In this document: positions 8,755 to 16,475 of the stretch, in pieces | Layout of the letters: each line of letters starts with the position of its first letter | Position numbering within the stretch: the first letter of the stretch is position 1 | Position numbers and translations under genes: made by a program | Assembly (NCBI RefSeq): GCF_043789415.1 | Contig: NZ_JBDLLW010000002.1 | Coordinates: 372,001-436,000 of the forward strand | Direction: 5' to 3' | DNA from: Renibacterium sp043789415 | Lineage (GTDB): Bacteria; Actinomycetota; Actinomycetes; Actinomycetales; Micrococcaceae | DNA: 64,000 bases | The notes under the pieces: model-generated | What the model was told of the DNA's origin: nothing | Database searches by the model: none | The model's input: the letters and a program-made list of their open reading frames with translations, nothing else

Positions 8755-9999
8755 TCAGAGGAAGGCCGAGAGCATCGGCTTCACGGCGTCCGCGACGGGG
8801 GTACCGCTGTTCAAGAAGACCTCGACGTTTTGCGTGTCGACCTGCTGAGTGGAGACCATCTCAAAGAGTGTGCGCGTGTGCGCAGCCTCGATCTGGTGTG
8901 TGTGCGCGGCGAGCTGCTCAATGAGGCGGGTGTTGTCCTCATGCTCCTTGAGCGCGTAGAGCAGCGACCCGGATTTCTCGGTGTCGGTCAGCTCGTCGAT
9001 CATAGCGGCGAGATCAGTTATCGACTGCGCCCCTTTGAGGTCGGCGAAGCAGTTTGGTTTCGGCACAACAATCTGGTTGAGCGTGTGCTGGCTGGAGCCG
9101 GACGCCAGATCTTCGGCGATGGCCGCGACGATCTGCATGGCGAACGGGGTGTTACCAACATGCGACTCTACAACCTCGTTCAACACCGTGGTCTCGCGTT
9201 CACCGATCGTGGTCGGCATCGCAAGGTAGCGGGCCAATTGGTCGCGCTCGGCGCGGTTGAGCCAGCGCGAGAGGTTGTCGATCGTTCGAGGTGTAGTGAG
9301 CTGGTTCATCTCCTCGCCGGAATCAAACAGCTCGGCGAACGAGGCGGTGGCTTTCTCGTCGTCAGCGTCCGCACCATCGGCGGCGACGATGCCGGAGATC
9401 GACTTCTGGAAGACCATCGCCGGGAACTGGGTGAGGACCTTCTTCACCCACGGGTTCATGTTGTCACCCAGGATGGAAATGAGCGTGGCCGCTTCGGGCT
9501 CGACCCGGTAGATCGAGAACCGCGAGAGGCTTGCCTCATCCAAAGTGGTGACGTTGCCTTTGTCGTTTCCGGCGACGATGATGCGGAGGTTGTTGGGTAG
9601 CTCCTCGCGGCCGAGTCGGCGCATGGTGATCATCGTCAGGATGCCCGAGGTGACGTCGGCGGTCGTGCGGTTGATCTCGTCGCAGAAGAGAATCGGCCAC
9701 TCGCGCGGGTTTTGCTTCGCGTAGTCGATCGCCTGCTGGACGACGTCGTGTGGGTAGAAGACCTGCTTGTGGCTCTCGGTGCCGTCGGGCTTGATGTAGG
9801 GCACCAAGCGCGCGCCGGTGAGGTCTTCCTTCGCGGCCATCTGGTTCACCGCGAGGGTAAAAGCCTTGGTGTTCATCGAGTAGGCGAGCGATTCGACCCA
9901 GGAGGACTTGCCGATGCCGGGCTCGCCCATGAGGGCGGGTACGATGCTCATCTCGAGGTCCTGGCGGACGATTTCGGACAGGGTGTCATTGAAACGCAT
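8755..9999 (-). CDS. MoxR-type AAA+ ATPase
   Basis: A 414-residue AAA+ ATPase: Walker A GEPGIGKSS (25-33), Walker B WPILFCDEINRT (101-112), sensor-1 IIVAGN (141-146), and an LSRF arginine-finger-like site near 160. The rest is a helical lid. I start at the ATG at 9999, preceded by AAGGA; the frame runs further upstream but that part overlaps the primase-like gene in another frame. It forms a two-gene unit with the VWA gene 44 bases downstream, the classical MoxR-VWA pairing. Substrate unknown. Confidence 0.85.
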   Translation of the reverse strand: MRFNDTLSEIVRQDLEMSIVPALMGEPGIGKSSWVESLAYSMNTKAFTLAVNQMAAKEDLTGARLVPYIKPDGTESHKQVFYPHDVVQQAIDYAKQNPREWPILFCDEINRTTADVTSGILTMITMRRLGREELPNNLRIIVAGNDKGNVTTLDEASLSRFSIYRVEPEAATLISILGDNMNPWVKKVLTQFPAMVFQKSISGIVAADGADADDEKATASFAELFDSGEEMNQLTTPRTIDNLSRWLNRAERDQLARYLAMPTTIGERETTVLNEVVESHVGNTPFAMQIVAAIAEDLASGSSQHTLNQIVVPKPNCFADLKGAQSITDLAAMIDELTDTEKSGSLLYALKEHEDNTRLIEQLAAHTHQIEAAHTRTLFEMVSTQQVDTQNVEVFLNSGTPVADAVKPMLSAFL

Positions 10000-10084
10000 G
10001 GTTGGGTCCTTGTGTTCGGGCGAGAATGCGAATGGAAAGCAAAGGTAGTGCGGTTTTCGAGAATCTGTGAGGCAGGAAGAAGCG

Positions 10085-11110
10085 TCACTTCGCGTGTTGG
10101 CTGGCGACCATCGCTGCGGCGCGGTCGAGCAGGAAGGGACGGCTGTTCCGGCGCTCATTGTGTTTAGGGCGATGGGGTAGTTCTTCGACAGCAGCCTGGT
10201 AGAGCAGCCAGGCGCGATCATTCTGCGAATAACCGATCTGTCCAGAGAACTGGATGAGCGGGGGGAGCATCTCGCGGTACAGCGTGCCGAGAACGGAGAA
10301 CTCCCATCGCGAATAGTCTCCGTGGAAATCGTCGAGTGTTTTGAGGCGGCTCTGGGCCCTGAGCCGGGCCTTGGCGACGATGGTGCCGGCGTGCGGGATC
10401 TCAGGGATCTCAACTGAGGTGCGAACGGCGGCCGCCTCGGCACTGGCCTTCGCCTTTTCCGCCACTGAGGCGTAAAGGTCGGCTACCGTCGCGAACTCGG
10501 GTTCGACCACGGCGGTGCTTCGCGCATGTTTGAGGACGTTGGTCGCGACCGGGTGACGCGTGAACGTGCACCAATGGTCGATCAGGATTTCGTACCAGCC
10601 GTGTTCTTCCTGGAGTTTCCGCTTGCCGACTCCGATCGGGAAGGCGTTGAAGTTGGCGGGCAATGGCGCGACGAGGTGGTAACCCAACCCGGACATAGAC
10701 TCCTCGGTATAGAGGATTTCTGGCAAGGCAAGCAGCTGCTGCACGATTTCCTGTGGACACGTCTTCTCGATGTCTATGACGAAGAGGCCGTTGGTCGCAG
10801 CGCGTAGGTAGAACGCGCAGTTCGCCGCTGCCGGAAGTCGTGTGCTGAGTTCCGGCAGCGTGAGGAGGCACCGTTCGTCGATCGCCCATGCGCCACGAAG
10901 CGGTCCGACGTGGCGGCAGCCGGGGCTGCATCCCTCGAGGAGGTGACGGATGTCGATTGGAGCCTTCCGCGTCGGCTCTATCTCAGGGTCGTCGGAGTGG
11001 GGTTCACCTATCTGGCCCGATACTGTCCAGCGGGCTGTCGTGGCCAATGAACAGATCGCAGGGTTGTTATAGAAGTCGGGGAAATACACCCGGGGGTCAG
11101 CGATGGTCAT
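10085..11110 (-). CDS. Primase-polymerase (AEP superfamily) like protein
   Basis: 341 residues with hallmarks of bifunctional primase-polymerases: an acidic pair D113-x-E115 after a hydrophobic strand, S-G-L-G-Y-H at 140-145 matching the family S/T-G-G-x-H element, then a W-Y-E strand and an F-T-R-H turn near 172-186 that would carry the third acidic site. The C-terminal 140 residues are helical with no helicase motifs. It probably primes replication of the element. ATG at 11110 with AAGG upstream. It is preceded by a ssDNA-binding-like gene and followed by the MoxR gene. The family call rests on motifs, not alignment. Confidence 0.65.
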   Translation of the reverse strand: MTIADPRVYFPDFYNNPAICSLATTARWTVSGQIGEPHSDDPEIEPTRKAPIDIRHLLEGCSPGCRHVGPLRGAWAIDERCLLTLPELSTRLPAAANCAFYLRAATNGLFVIDIEKTCPQEIVQQLLALPEILYTEESMSGLGYHLVAPLPANFNAFPIGVGKRKLQEEHGWYEILIDHWCTFTRHPVATNVLKHARSTAVVEPEFATVADLYASVAEKAKASAEAAAVRTSVEIPEIPHAGTIVAKARLRAQSRLKTLDDFHGDYSRWEFSVLGTLYREMLPPLIQFSGQIGYSQNDRAWLLYQAAVEELPHRPKHNERRNSRPFLLDRAAAMVASQHAK

Positions 11111-11151
11111 CGGTGGCCTTTATGGTCGGGAGCGAGCGGGAAAGAGGATGG

Positions 11152-11219
11152 CCCCGACCGGAATTCTGTTGCGGGTCGCATGAAGCGCGATGTCTGCGTA
11201 GTCAAATGTCCGGTCGGGG
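11152..11219 (-). terminator. Long-loop inverted repeat after the ssDNA-binding-like gene
   Basis: An 11-bp GC-rich inverted repeat (11152-11162 with 11209-11219) enclosing 46 bases, between the primase-like gene start and the upstream gene stop. It may be a terminator or attenuator that lowers read-through into the primase gene. Confidence 0.45.
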
Positions 11220-11238
11220 TCATGGCGTGGCGCTTATG

Positions 11239-12189
11239 TCAGGCGCGGTAGGTGATGCCGGCGGGCTGGGCGTCGTGGCTGTCGTTGGCCCAGGGGTTGC
11301 CCGGTACGGGTACGCCGATGGCGGAGCCGGCGTCCTTGAGGGTCGCGTTCTCGCTCATCAGACGGGCGATCTGCTCCTCAGTGGTCTCAGCAGGTTGTAC
11401 AGGAGCCTGTGCGACCGACTGAATCGTGACGGGAGCCGCGGTGGCGACGGGTTGTGCACGAACCTGAACCGGCTGGGTAGTCTGCGCTGGGGTCACAGCG
11501 GGAGATGGGAAGGCGAAGCCATTCTCGTCGATCACTGTGCCTGAACCTATATCGGCGACGTTGGTTGTGTCGATGGGTGCTGCCTCGCCGATGGGAGCAT
11601 TCTGGCCAGCTTGCACGGCCTGCGGCGGAGCGGCGAAGATGATGCCACGGGCAGCAAGCTCGCTGGTGCTGGTGCTGGTGCTGGTGCTGCCGCCGTAGTA
11701 TTTCACCTCTTCGTTGACGATGACCTGGTCGAGCGAAAGGCCGCGTTTGTTGTAGGTCTTCGGCTTGTAGACGCGTAGCGCGAGCGTGACGTCGAGACCC
11801 TGGGTGAGCTCCTGGCCGGAGGTGTCTTGGATGACCTGACCATCTCCGTTCGGGATCGCGATAACTGGGAGGTTCCGACCCTTGGAGTCGATCGAGTAGT
11901 TCGCACCGGTTTCGGGCCTCTTCTTGGAGGTGTAGCGGCGCTCGGCGACGAAGCGCTCCTCGAGCGTCGGGTTGGTGGGGTCCTTGTAGATGACCTCGGC
12001 AGCAGTGATGGTCGCGGTCGTGTGGGGTACACCAATAGGGTTCATGCCGTTCTGTGCGCGGCGGGCGTCGGAGGCCTGCAGTTCAGCGCCTTCGATGAGG
12101 CGGGTGAGGCGGGCGAAGCCCAGTTTGCCACGGACGAGGACGAGAGCCCCCTCGGTGAGCTGCTCGGCGTTAACGGAGTAGTTGGCCAT
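11239..12189 (-). CDS. Possible ssDNA-binding protein (replication block)
   Basis: 316 residues. The first 170 look like a beta-rich OB-type domain: an N-terminal G-x-L-x-x-x-R-L element, then K-x-Y-N-K-R-G-L-S-L-D-Q-V near 145-160, which resembles the strand-turn-strand seen in phage ssDNA-binding proteins of the T7 gp2.5/DUF2815 kind. After a Ser-Thr repeat linker the C-terminus is Pro/Ala/Gln-rich and disordered, ending in a helix and a short Asn/Trp-containing tail. It lies directly upstream of the primase-like gene. A distinct canonical SSB is at 50926-51426. Start ATG at 12189 with AAAGGG upstream. Assignment tentative. Confidence 0.5.
   Translation of the reverse strand: MANYSVNAEQLTEGALVLVRGKLGFARLTRLIEGAELQASDARRAQNGMNPIGVPHTTATITAAEVIYKDPTNPTLEERFVAERRYTSKKRPETGANYSIDSKGRNLPVIAIPNGDGQVIQDTSGQELTQGLDVTLALRVYKPKTYNKRGLSLDQVIVNEEVKYYGGSTSTSTSTSELAARGIIFAAPPQAVQAGQNAPIGEAAPIDTTNVADIGSGTVIDENGFAFPSPAVTPAQTTQPVQVRAQPVATAAPVTIQSVAQAPVQPAETTEEQIARLMSENATLKDAGSAIGVPVPGNPWANDSHDAQPAGITYRA
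11663..11689 (-). repeat. Hexanucleotide tandem repeat in the coding linker
   Basis: Four and a half units of a 6-bp repeat (ctggtg on the plus strand) encode an alternating Ser-Thr linker between the folded domain and the disordered tail. Whole-unit slippage would change linker length without a frameshift. Confidence 0.85.
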
Positions 12190-12317
12190 GATGGAGGCCC
12201 TTTCTTTTGGAGTGAGTGTCTTACAGGTCTTGAGTGATTGGTTAGTTGAATAGTCTATTTACTCATTATTCTATCAAGTTAGATTCGTATTAGAATAGAT
12301 GGGTGAAAGGATGCGCA

Positions 12318-12939
12318 ATGGACAGAAGCACCATTGCCGAAAGGAGGCGCACGGCGATGATAGGAGCTATGACTCGGCCGGACCCGACCCTCGCAGAGGT
12401 GGACATGGTCGATCAGATAAGGGCCGGGCGTGACCCCGGTGGTGAGGGACGTTCGGGGCAGGCAAATCTGAGTAATGGTCCGGTGCTAGTTGCGGGGCTG
12501 ATGGCTGCTAGTGGGCTACTTTTCGCTGGTTGGGCTTTTGGTTCGGTGACGCACGATAACGGTGAGCTCCTTCAGGCGCTCGGAAAAGACCGGGTTGGAA
12601 TCGCAGTTTCGGCAGCCCAGACGCCGAAGAAGGATTCAGTTCAGAACGGCATGATCACCGTCACGCTGTCGGATGTGAATCACAACGGCATCCCGGACGC
12701 CTTCGAGGACGGTCTGGTGACAAGAATCGATCCAGCGACGGGCAAACCGATGCCCGCGAAACTGACAGAGACGCCCCCCGCCACCCGAGCCTGAGGTCTA
12801 CCTGATTAAGGTCAACGACACCCTGGCTGCGGTCTCGGCCCAGAAGGGCGTTCCGATCAACAAGCTGGTCACGGCAAACGGTATCGAAAACCCGAACCTG
12901 ATTTATGCCGGGGCATCGCTGCTGATTCCTCCGGTGTGA
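12318..12939 (+). pseudogene. LysM-domain protein split by a one-base change in a C6 run
   Basis: The first frame (from the ATG at 12318, AAAGGA upstream) has a cytosolic N-terminus of about 55 residues, one transmembrane helix, an extracellular part with a calcium-binding-type D-x-N-x-N-G-I-P-D-x-x-E loop, and then stops at 12794. The next frame continues as a Pro/Glu linker and a complete 45-residue LysM domain (L-I-K-V-N-D-T-L start, A-N-G-I-E-N-P-N-L-I-Y-A-G middle, L-L-I-P-P-V end) to the TGA at 12937-12939. Removing one C from the C6 run near 12772 joins them cleanly. The intact product would be a membrane-anchored peptidoglycan-binding protein. Mutation, programmed frameshift and base-call error are all possible. 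Confidence 0.75.
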
Positions 12940-12965
12940 TGTCGCTGAAGTCAGCTGCTTATCAA

Positions 12966-12992
12966 GACCCCCGGCCGAGAATGTCGGGGGTC
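12966..12992 (+). terminator. Hairpin after the LysM gene
   Basis: An 8-bp GC-rich stem (12966-12973 with 12985-12992), 11-nt loop, 26 bases past the stop. It lies between convergent genes, so it may serve both strands. Confidence 0.5.
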
Positions 12993-13002
12993 CTGTGATG
13001 TT

Positions 13003-13359
13003 CTAGGTTTTGGCGGTGAGTCGATCGCGAAGTCCACCCAGGCGCGCAATCTCCGCGCGCATCTCAGTGATGTCATCAGGCGTGTAATCCTGGGGGCGCT
13101 GGAGCTTGTACTTGGAGATTAACTCAATCTTGGCGTTGATCAGATCGATTATTGATTTACGGTCAAGTGATCTTGCAATCACGGTGAGCTGTCCCTGAAT
13201 GACGTCTGCGAATTCGCGCAGACCCTGTTCATGGTCGATGTCGGAGCCGAGCGCCCAGGCGAAAGCCTGCAGCGCGGACTCATCGTCGTGACGGTCGAGA
13301 GCATGTGCGTCAACGATTACTTCGGCTGCAAGTTCCGGGATCGACGTTTCCGTTGTCAT
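13003..13359 (-). CDS. Hypothetical helical protein, 118 aa
   Basis: An acidic, mostly alpha-helical soluble protein without recognised motifs. Its ATG overlaps the stop of the preceding gene by four bases (ATGA), so the two are translated in tandem from one mRNA. Function unknown. Confidence 0.6.
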   Translation of the reverse strand: MTTETSIPELAAEVIVDAHALDRHDDESALQAFAWALGSDIDHEQGLREFADVIQGQLTVIARSLDRKSIIDLINAKIELISKYKLQRPQDYTPDDITEMRAEIARLGGLRDRLTAKT

Positions 13360-13607
13360 TGTCCGGCTCCGGCTGGTATCGGTAAAACCCGGAGTGCGAG
13401 AGCTGCGACCTGGTCATATGTCTTGGGCATGTCGGCATGAAGGTCTTCACCAAATGTGGCAACCCTGCCGTTCTGCTTGATGCGATTCACCCGGTCACCC
13501 TCGTCACGCTGACCAATAGTGTCCCCTCCAACCTTGTAGATGTAGACGGGATGGGCATTGGTCAGATGGGTCGACTCTGTGAACGCCAGATCGAAGGTGC
13601 TGGCCAT
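13356..13607 (-). CDS. Hypothetical protein, 83 aa
   Basis: A small protein with a mixed alpha/beta profile, including a Y-I-Y-K-V-G-G turn and a helical C-terminus. It is translationally coupled to the 118-residue protein downstream through a 4-base overlap. No family recognised. Confidence 0.55.
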   Translation of the reverse strand: MASTFDLAFTESTHLTNAHPVYIYKVGGDTIGQRDEGDRVNRIKQNGRVATFGEDLHADMPKTYDQVAALALRVLPIPAGAGQ

Positions 13608-13699
13608 TGAAGCCTCTTTAGGTTGTTCGAATATGTGCTCGTGGCGCTGGGGAATGCGGTTTTTGGCCGGATTCAGAACACGTCATACCTCTTCTCCCC

Positions 13700-13810
13700 G
13701 GGACCGACGTGAGTCGGTCCCCGACCCTTGCAACACCTGCACCACCTGCACGGTCTCTACGAGAACCAGAATGCCCCGCTGGAAGTGGATCTTTGACGGG
13801 CGTTCTGGTT
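13700..13810. terminator. Two hairpins in a non-coding gap
   Basis: The 230-base gap 13608-13837 holds a 9-bp perfect stem with a GTGA loop (13700-13708/13713-13721) and a 13-bp stem with one mismatch and a 21-nt loop (13764-13776/13798-13810) just past the stop of the next minus-strand gene. The second is the likely terminator of 13838-14419. Confidence 0.55.
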
Positions 13811-13837
13811 AGCGGTTAGCAGATGACGAATATGAGA

Positions 13838-14419
13838 TCAGGCCGCGTCAGCGTTGCCTGAATCGCTTGGCCCAAAGAGGAAGCCTCGGGCCTCACCTCG
13901 ATTCATCAGATCGGGGAGGTGCGCAAGCAGCACTGCGCGCTGCGTGGCGTGGCGATCAGCGGTGAGATCGTAGGCACGCAGCGTCCGCATGTTGATAACC
14001 CAGCCGTACTCACGGTTGATTACGGCTTCGAGATCGGATCCAAGCGTGACGGCCAAGTTGGTGAAATCATGGTCAAACTCGGGTGCAATGTCGAGATGCT
14101 CACTGGGTTCGTCGATGTAGAGCATGTCGCCGCGCAGCTGTCGACCACCAGAGTCAAACGCGGTGAGGTAGATCCGATCGGCTCGACTGGTGTTGTCAAC
14201 GTGCACAGCGGCGATGGAAAAATCGGTGAGGAAGCTCGTCAACTCGAGGCGATCGATCACGCGAGCGCGCATCTCGTGGCACCACATGATTCGTCGCGCT
14301 TCATTGAAGCCTTTGAACTCATCTGCAATCGAGTCGCTGTTGACCATCAGCTCAATCCAATCCATAACTAGGTTCAAGTCCAGATCATCAACTGGACCTA
14401 ATCGTTTCTGTAGACACAA
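13838..14419 (-). CDS. Hypothetical protein, up to 193 aa
   Basis: A soluble acidic protein with a C-terminal region rich in conserved-looking motifs (F-D-H-D-F-T, Y-G-W-V-I-N). The first codon here is TTG with no ribosome site; internal ATGs at 14365 and 14347 are equally possible, so the start is unsettled. It is divergent from the XRE regulator of cassette A, and the shared intergenic region holds an operator-like palindrome. Family unknown. Confidence 0.5.
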   Translation of the reverse strand: MCLQKRLGPVDDLDLNLVMDWIELMVNSDSIADEFKGFNEARRIMWCHEMRARVIDRLELTSFLTDFSIAAVHVDNTSRADRIYLTAFDSGGRQLRGDMLYIDEPSEHLDIAPEFDHDFTNLAVTLGSDLEAVINREYGWVINMRTLRAYDLTADRHATQRAVLLAHLPDLMNRGEARGFLFGPSDSGNADAA

Positions 14420-14475
14420 TTTAGATCAGTGTAGCATCTACAGACGCGCCCCAAAGTCTGTCTGTACATTTAAAC

Positions 14476-14489
14476 GCGTCTCTAGACGC
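14476..14489. promoter_or_regulatory. Operator-like palindrome upstream of the cassette A regulator
   Basis: A 14-bp perfect palindrome (GCGTCT-CT-AGACGC, arms 6 bp) in the divergent spacer between 14419 and 14577. Related half-sites (TAGACA, CAGACG) occur several times around it and again near 15941-15966 upstream of the peptidase gene. A reasonable binding site for the XRE protein, which is inference. Confidence 0.45.
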
Positions 14490-14576
14490 ATATGACTCAC
14501 TTTCGCGGTACCATAGAGGTGCAATTGCAACTCCTATCGGAGAGGCTGGTGTGAGTTGACCCCATGAGGAATACCT

Positions 14577-15035
14577 ATGAATCCAGAGATTGATCCCGGC
14601 CAGCACCGATCAGATGAGTTGCCGCATCTCGCTGAGCGGCTAGATCAGCTATTTAGGACAGTGCCAAAGAGTTTGGAAGACCGCACTTTCCATACTTCGC
14701 AATCAGTGGCAAAGGAGCTTCAGGCGCAAGGGATCATGGTGACGGCCAACCACATCAGAGCATTGCGGTCTGGTCGCCGCCGGAATCCGTCGTTTGTACT
14801 CCTGGCAGGGTTGGCAGAGTTATTCCATGTCCCGCTTTCATACTTCGCAGATGACACTGCTGCGACAGAGATTCAGGAATCGCTCGAAGTCATCACTGCT
14901 ATGCGTGACGCCGGGGTCCAGAGACTCCTGACTCGGGCTCATGGGGTGTCGCAAGAGGGTCTGGGTTCTGTGTTGGCAGTTCTTGATCAGATTCGTAAGA
15001 TCGAAGGAATCGATAAAGAAAAGAAAGAGCAGTAG
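14577..15035 (+). CDS. XRE-family transcriptional regulator (cassette A)
   Basis: A 152-residue protein with a helix-turn-helix at about residues 36-90: S-V-A-K-E-L-Q at the first helix, R-A-L-R-S-G-R-R-R-N-P as recognition helix and wing, then A-E-L-F-H-V-P-L-S-Y-F typical of XRE regulators. The C-terminal 60 residues are helical and may carry the sensing or dimer function. ATG at 14577 has GAGGA upstream. It opens cassette A with a hydrolase, an HExxH peptidase and a membrane protein; a regulator of the same type opens cassette B at 52327. Confidence 0.82.
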   Translation: MNPEIDPGQHRSDELPHLAERLDQLFRTVPKSLEDRTFHTSQSVAKELQAQGIMVTANHIRALRSGRRRNPSFVLLAGLAELFHVPLSYFADDTAATEIQESLEVITAMRDAGVQRLLTRAHGVSQEGLGSVLAVLDQIRKIEGIDKEKKEQ

Positions 15036-15038
15036 ATC

Positions 15039-15941
15039 GTGACTTCAGGAAAGATGAGTGTTCTGGGCAAGTTGATGCCCTCGATCATGCGCTGGCGGAA
15101 AGCGAACAAGAACTACCTGACGCGCGAGGCTGTCCGGCTTCACTTGGATTATCTGACGCTTCATCCACGATCGGTCGGTGCTCCTAAACGGCATCGGCCT
15201 GGAGTCCGTGTATCCGCGGACATGGCTAGCGGATGGCGTGTCTTTACTATCTCTCCTGCTAAGGGTCCGTCCCGAGGTACGATCATGTATCTCCACGGCG
15301 GTGGGTGGATTCACGAGGCCACCTCGTATCATTGGAAGTTGATCGAACAGCTGGCGGAAGAGGCATCTTCTACCGTGATCATGCCCGTGTACCCATTGGC
15401 ACATGAGGGTGGAACCGCAGCAGAAGTTGTTCCTTTCGTTACGAAGCTGTCACAGCAGCACCCGGGACCTCTGACGCTGATGGGAGACTCCGCTGGCGGG
15501 TCTATCGCCATGTCAGCCAGCCTTTTACTGAGGGATCAGGGCTCTCCGGCGGCGCTCACAGTGTTAATTTCCGCAGCATTTGACTTGCGGATGACTAACC
15601 CTAAGATCGATGCTGTTCAAACTCTGGATCCCTGGCTTGTGAAACGTGGCCAGTTGGAGTTGGTTGAGATGTGGGCCGGAGACGATGTTAATGATCCGGT
15701 TCTCAATCCATTCCTCGGAAAGCTACGGGGGCTCTCCAAGCTTCTGGTCTTTAGTGGAACTCATGACATTCTCAATCCGGATACTCAACTTTTTGTCGAA
15801 ATGGCCCGGGAGGCAGGGGTTGAGGTTGAGTACCATGAGGAGGCTGGCCATATTCACGTCTATCCGCTTCTACCGATTCCCGAGGGTAAGCAGGCGCGGC
15901 GTCAGATTGTTCAGGCGATTCTAGCTATTCCTATACCATAG
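15039..15941 (+). CDS. Alpha/beta hydrolase, HSL/carboxylesterase type (cassette A)
   Basis: A 300-residue serine hydrolase: oxyanion motif HGGGW at about 87-91, nucleophile elbow GDSAGG near 152, an acid-containing segment FSGTHD near 245, and a catalytic His in E-A-G-H-I-H near 273. This matches hormone-sensitive-lipase-type esterases. No signal peptide. GTG start at 15039 (AAGAAAGAG upstream) or ATG at 15054 (AGGAAAG upstream). Three bases after the XRE stop, so probably co-transcribed. Natural substrate unknown; an acyl ester or lactone signal is possible given the regulator partner, but that is inference. Confidence 0.85.
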   Translation: MTSGKMSVLGKLMPSIMRWRKANKNYLTREAVRLHLDYLTLHPRSVGAPKRHRPGVRVSADMASGWRVFTISPAKGPSRGTIMYLHGGGWIHEATSYHWKLIEQLAEEASSTVIMPVYPLAHEGGTAAEVVPFVTKLSQQHPGPLTLMGDSAGGSIAMSASLLLRDQGSPAALTVLISAAFDLRMTNPKIDAVQTLDPWLVKRGQLELVEMWAGDDVNDPVLNPFLGKLRGLSKLLVFSGTHDILNPDTQLFVEMAREAGVEVEYHEEAGHIHVYPLLPIPEGKQARRQIVQAILAIPIP

Positions 15942-15978
15942 GTAGACACCTGCACCATAAGTAGACAGCTCGGAACTA

Positions 15979-16464
15979 ATGCGGAACATTTGGGAACCAC
16001 ATCTGCGACCGGCGCTGAAAGCTGCCGAGGAACTACTTCCGGCAAGCGGTGAAGTGGCTGATCTTTTGGAGAATCTTTCCCTGAATCGCGGGAGGCCGCT
16101 GACACTTCTGACCGAGGATCTGGGTTCAGCCCGGTCCGGATTGTTGATCTCAACTGAAGCTGCAGACTATATCGTAGTGTCCTCTTCGACCTCCCCGGAG
16201 AGGACGGCCGCCATTGTCTGTCATGAAGTGGCTCACGCCTTACTGGGGCATGCACATACCGCGGACCTAGCTGATTCCCTCATGGATTCTGGTCTGGTGA
16301 CCGGACTTGATGAGGATTTGGTGCGATCAGTTGTCGCTGCTCGGGATACTTATGAAAAAGGGTCCGAATCGGATGCCGAGTTGTTGGGGACGCATCTCTC
16401 GTTCCTTCTGAGAGAACGCGTTCTTCGAGGCGGACATACGTTCTTTGATGAGCGCTGGCAGTAA
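15979..16464 (+). CDS. HExxH metallopeptidase-like protein, ImmA/IrrE type (cassette A)
   Basis: 161 residues. A zincin helix H-E-V-A-H at 82-86 is followed by a helix with E-S-D-A-E near 128-133 that could supply the third zinc ligand, as in ImmA/IrrE peptidases, which cleave partner XRE repressors. The N-terminal 60 residues are helical. ATG at 15979 has only a weak ribosome site, and 37 bases separate it from the hydrolase. The pairing with an XRE regulator in both cassettes supports a regulator-cleaving role; activity is not shown. Confidence 0.72.
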   Translation: MRNIWEPHLRPALKAAEELLPASGEVADLLENLSLNRGRPLTLLTEDLGSARSGLLISTEAADYIVVSSSTSPERTAAIVCHEVAHALLGHAHTADLADSLMDSGLVTGLDEDLVRSVVAARDTYEKGSESDAELLGTHLSFLLRERVLRGGHTFFDERWQ

Positions 16465-16475
16465 GGGGCCTGTTG

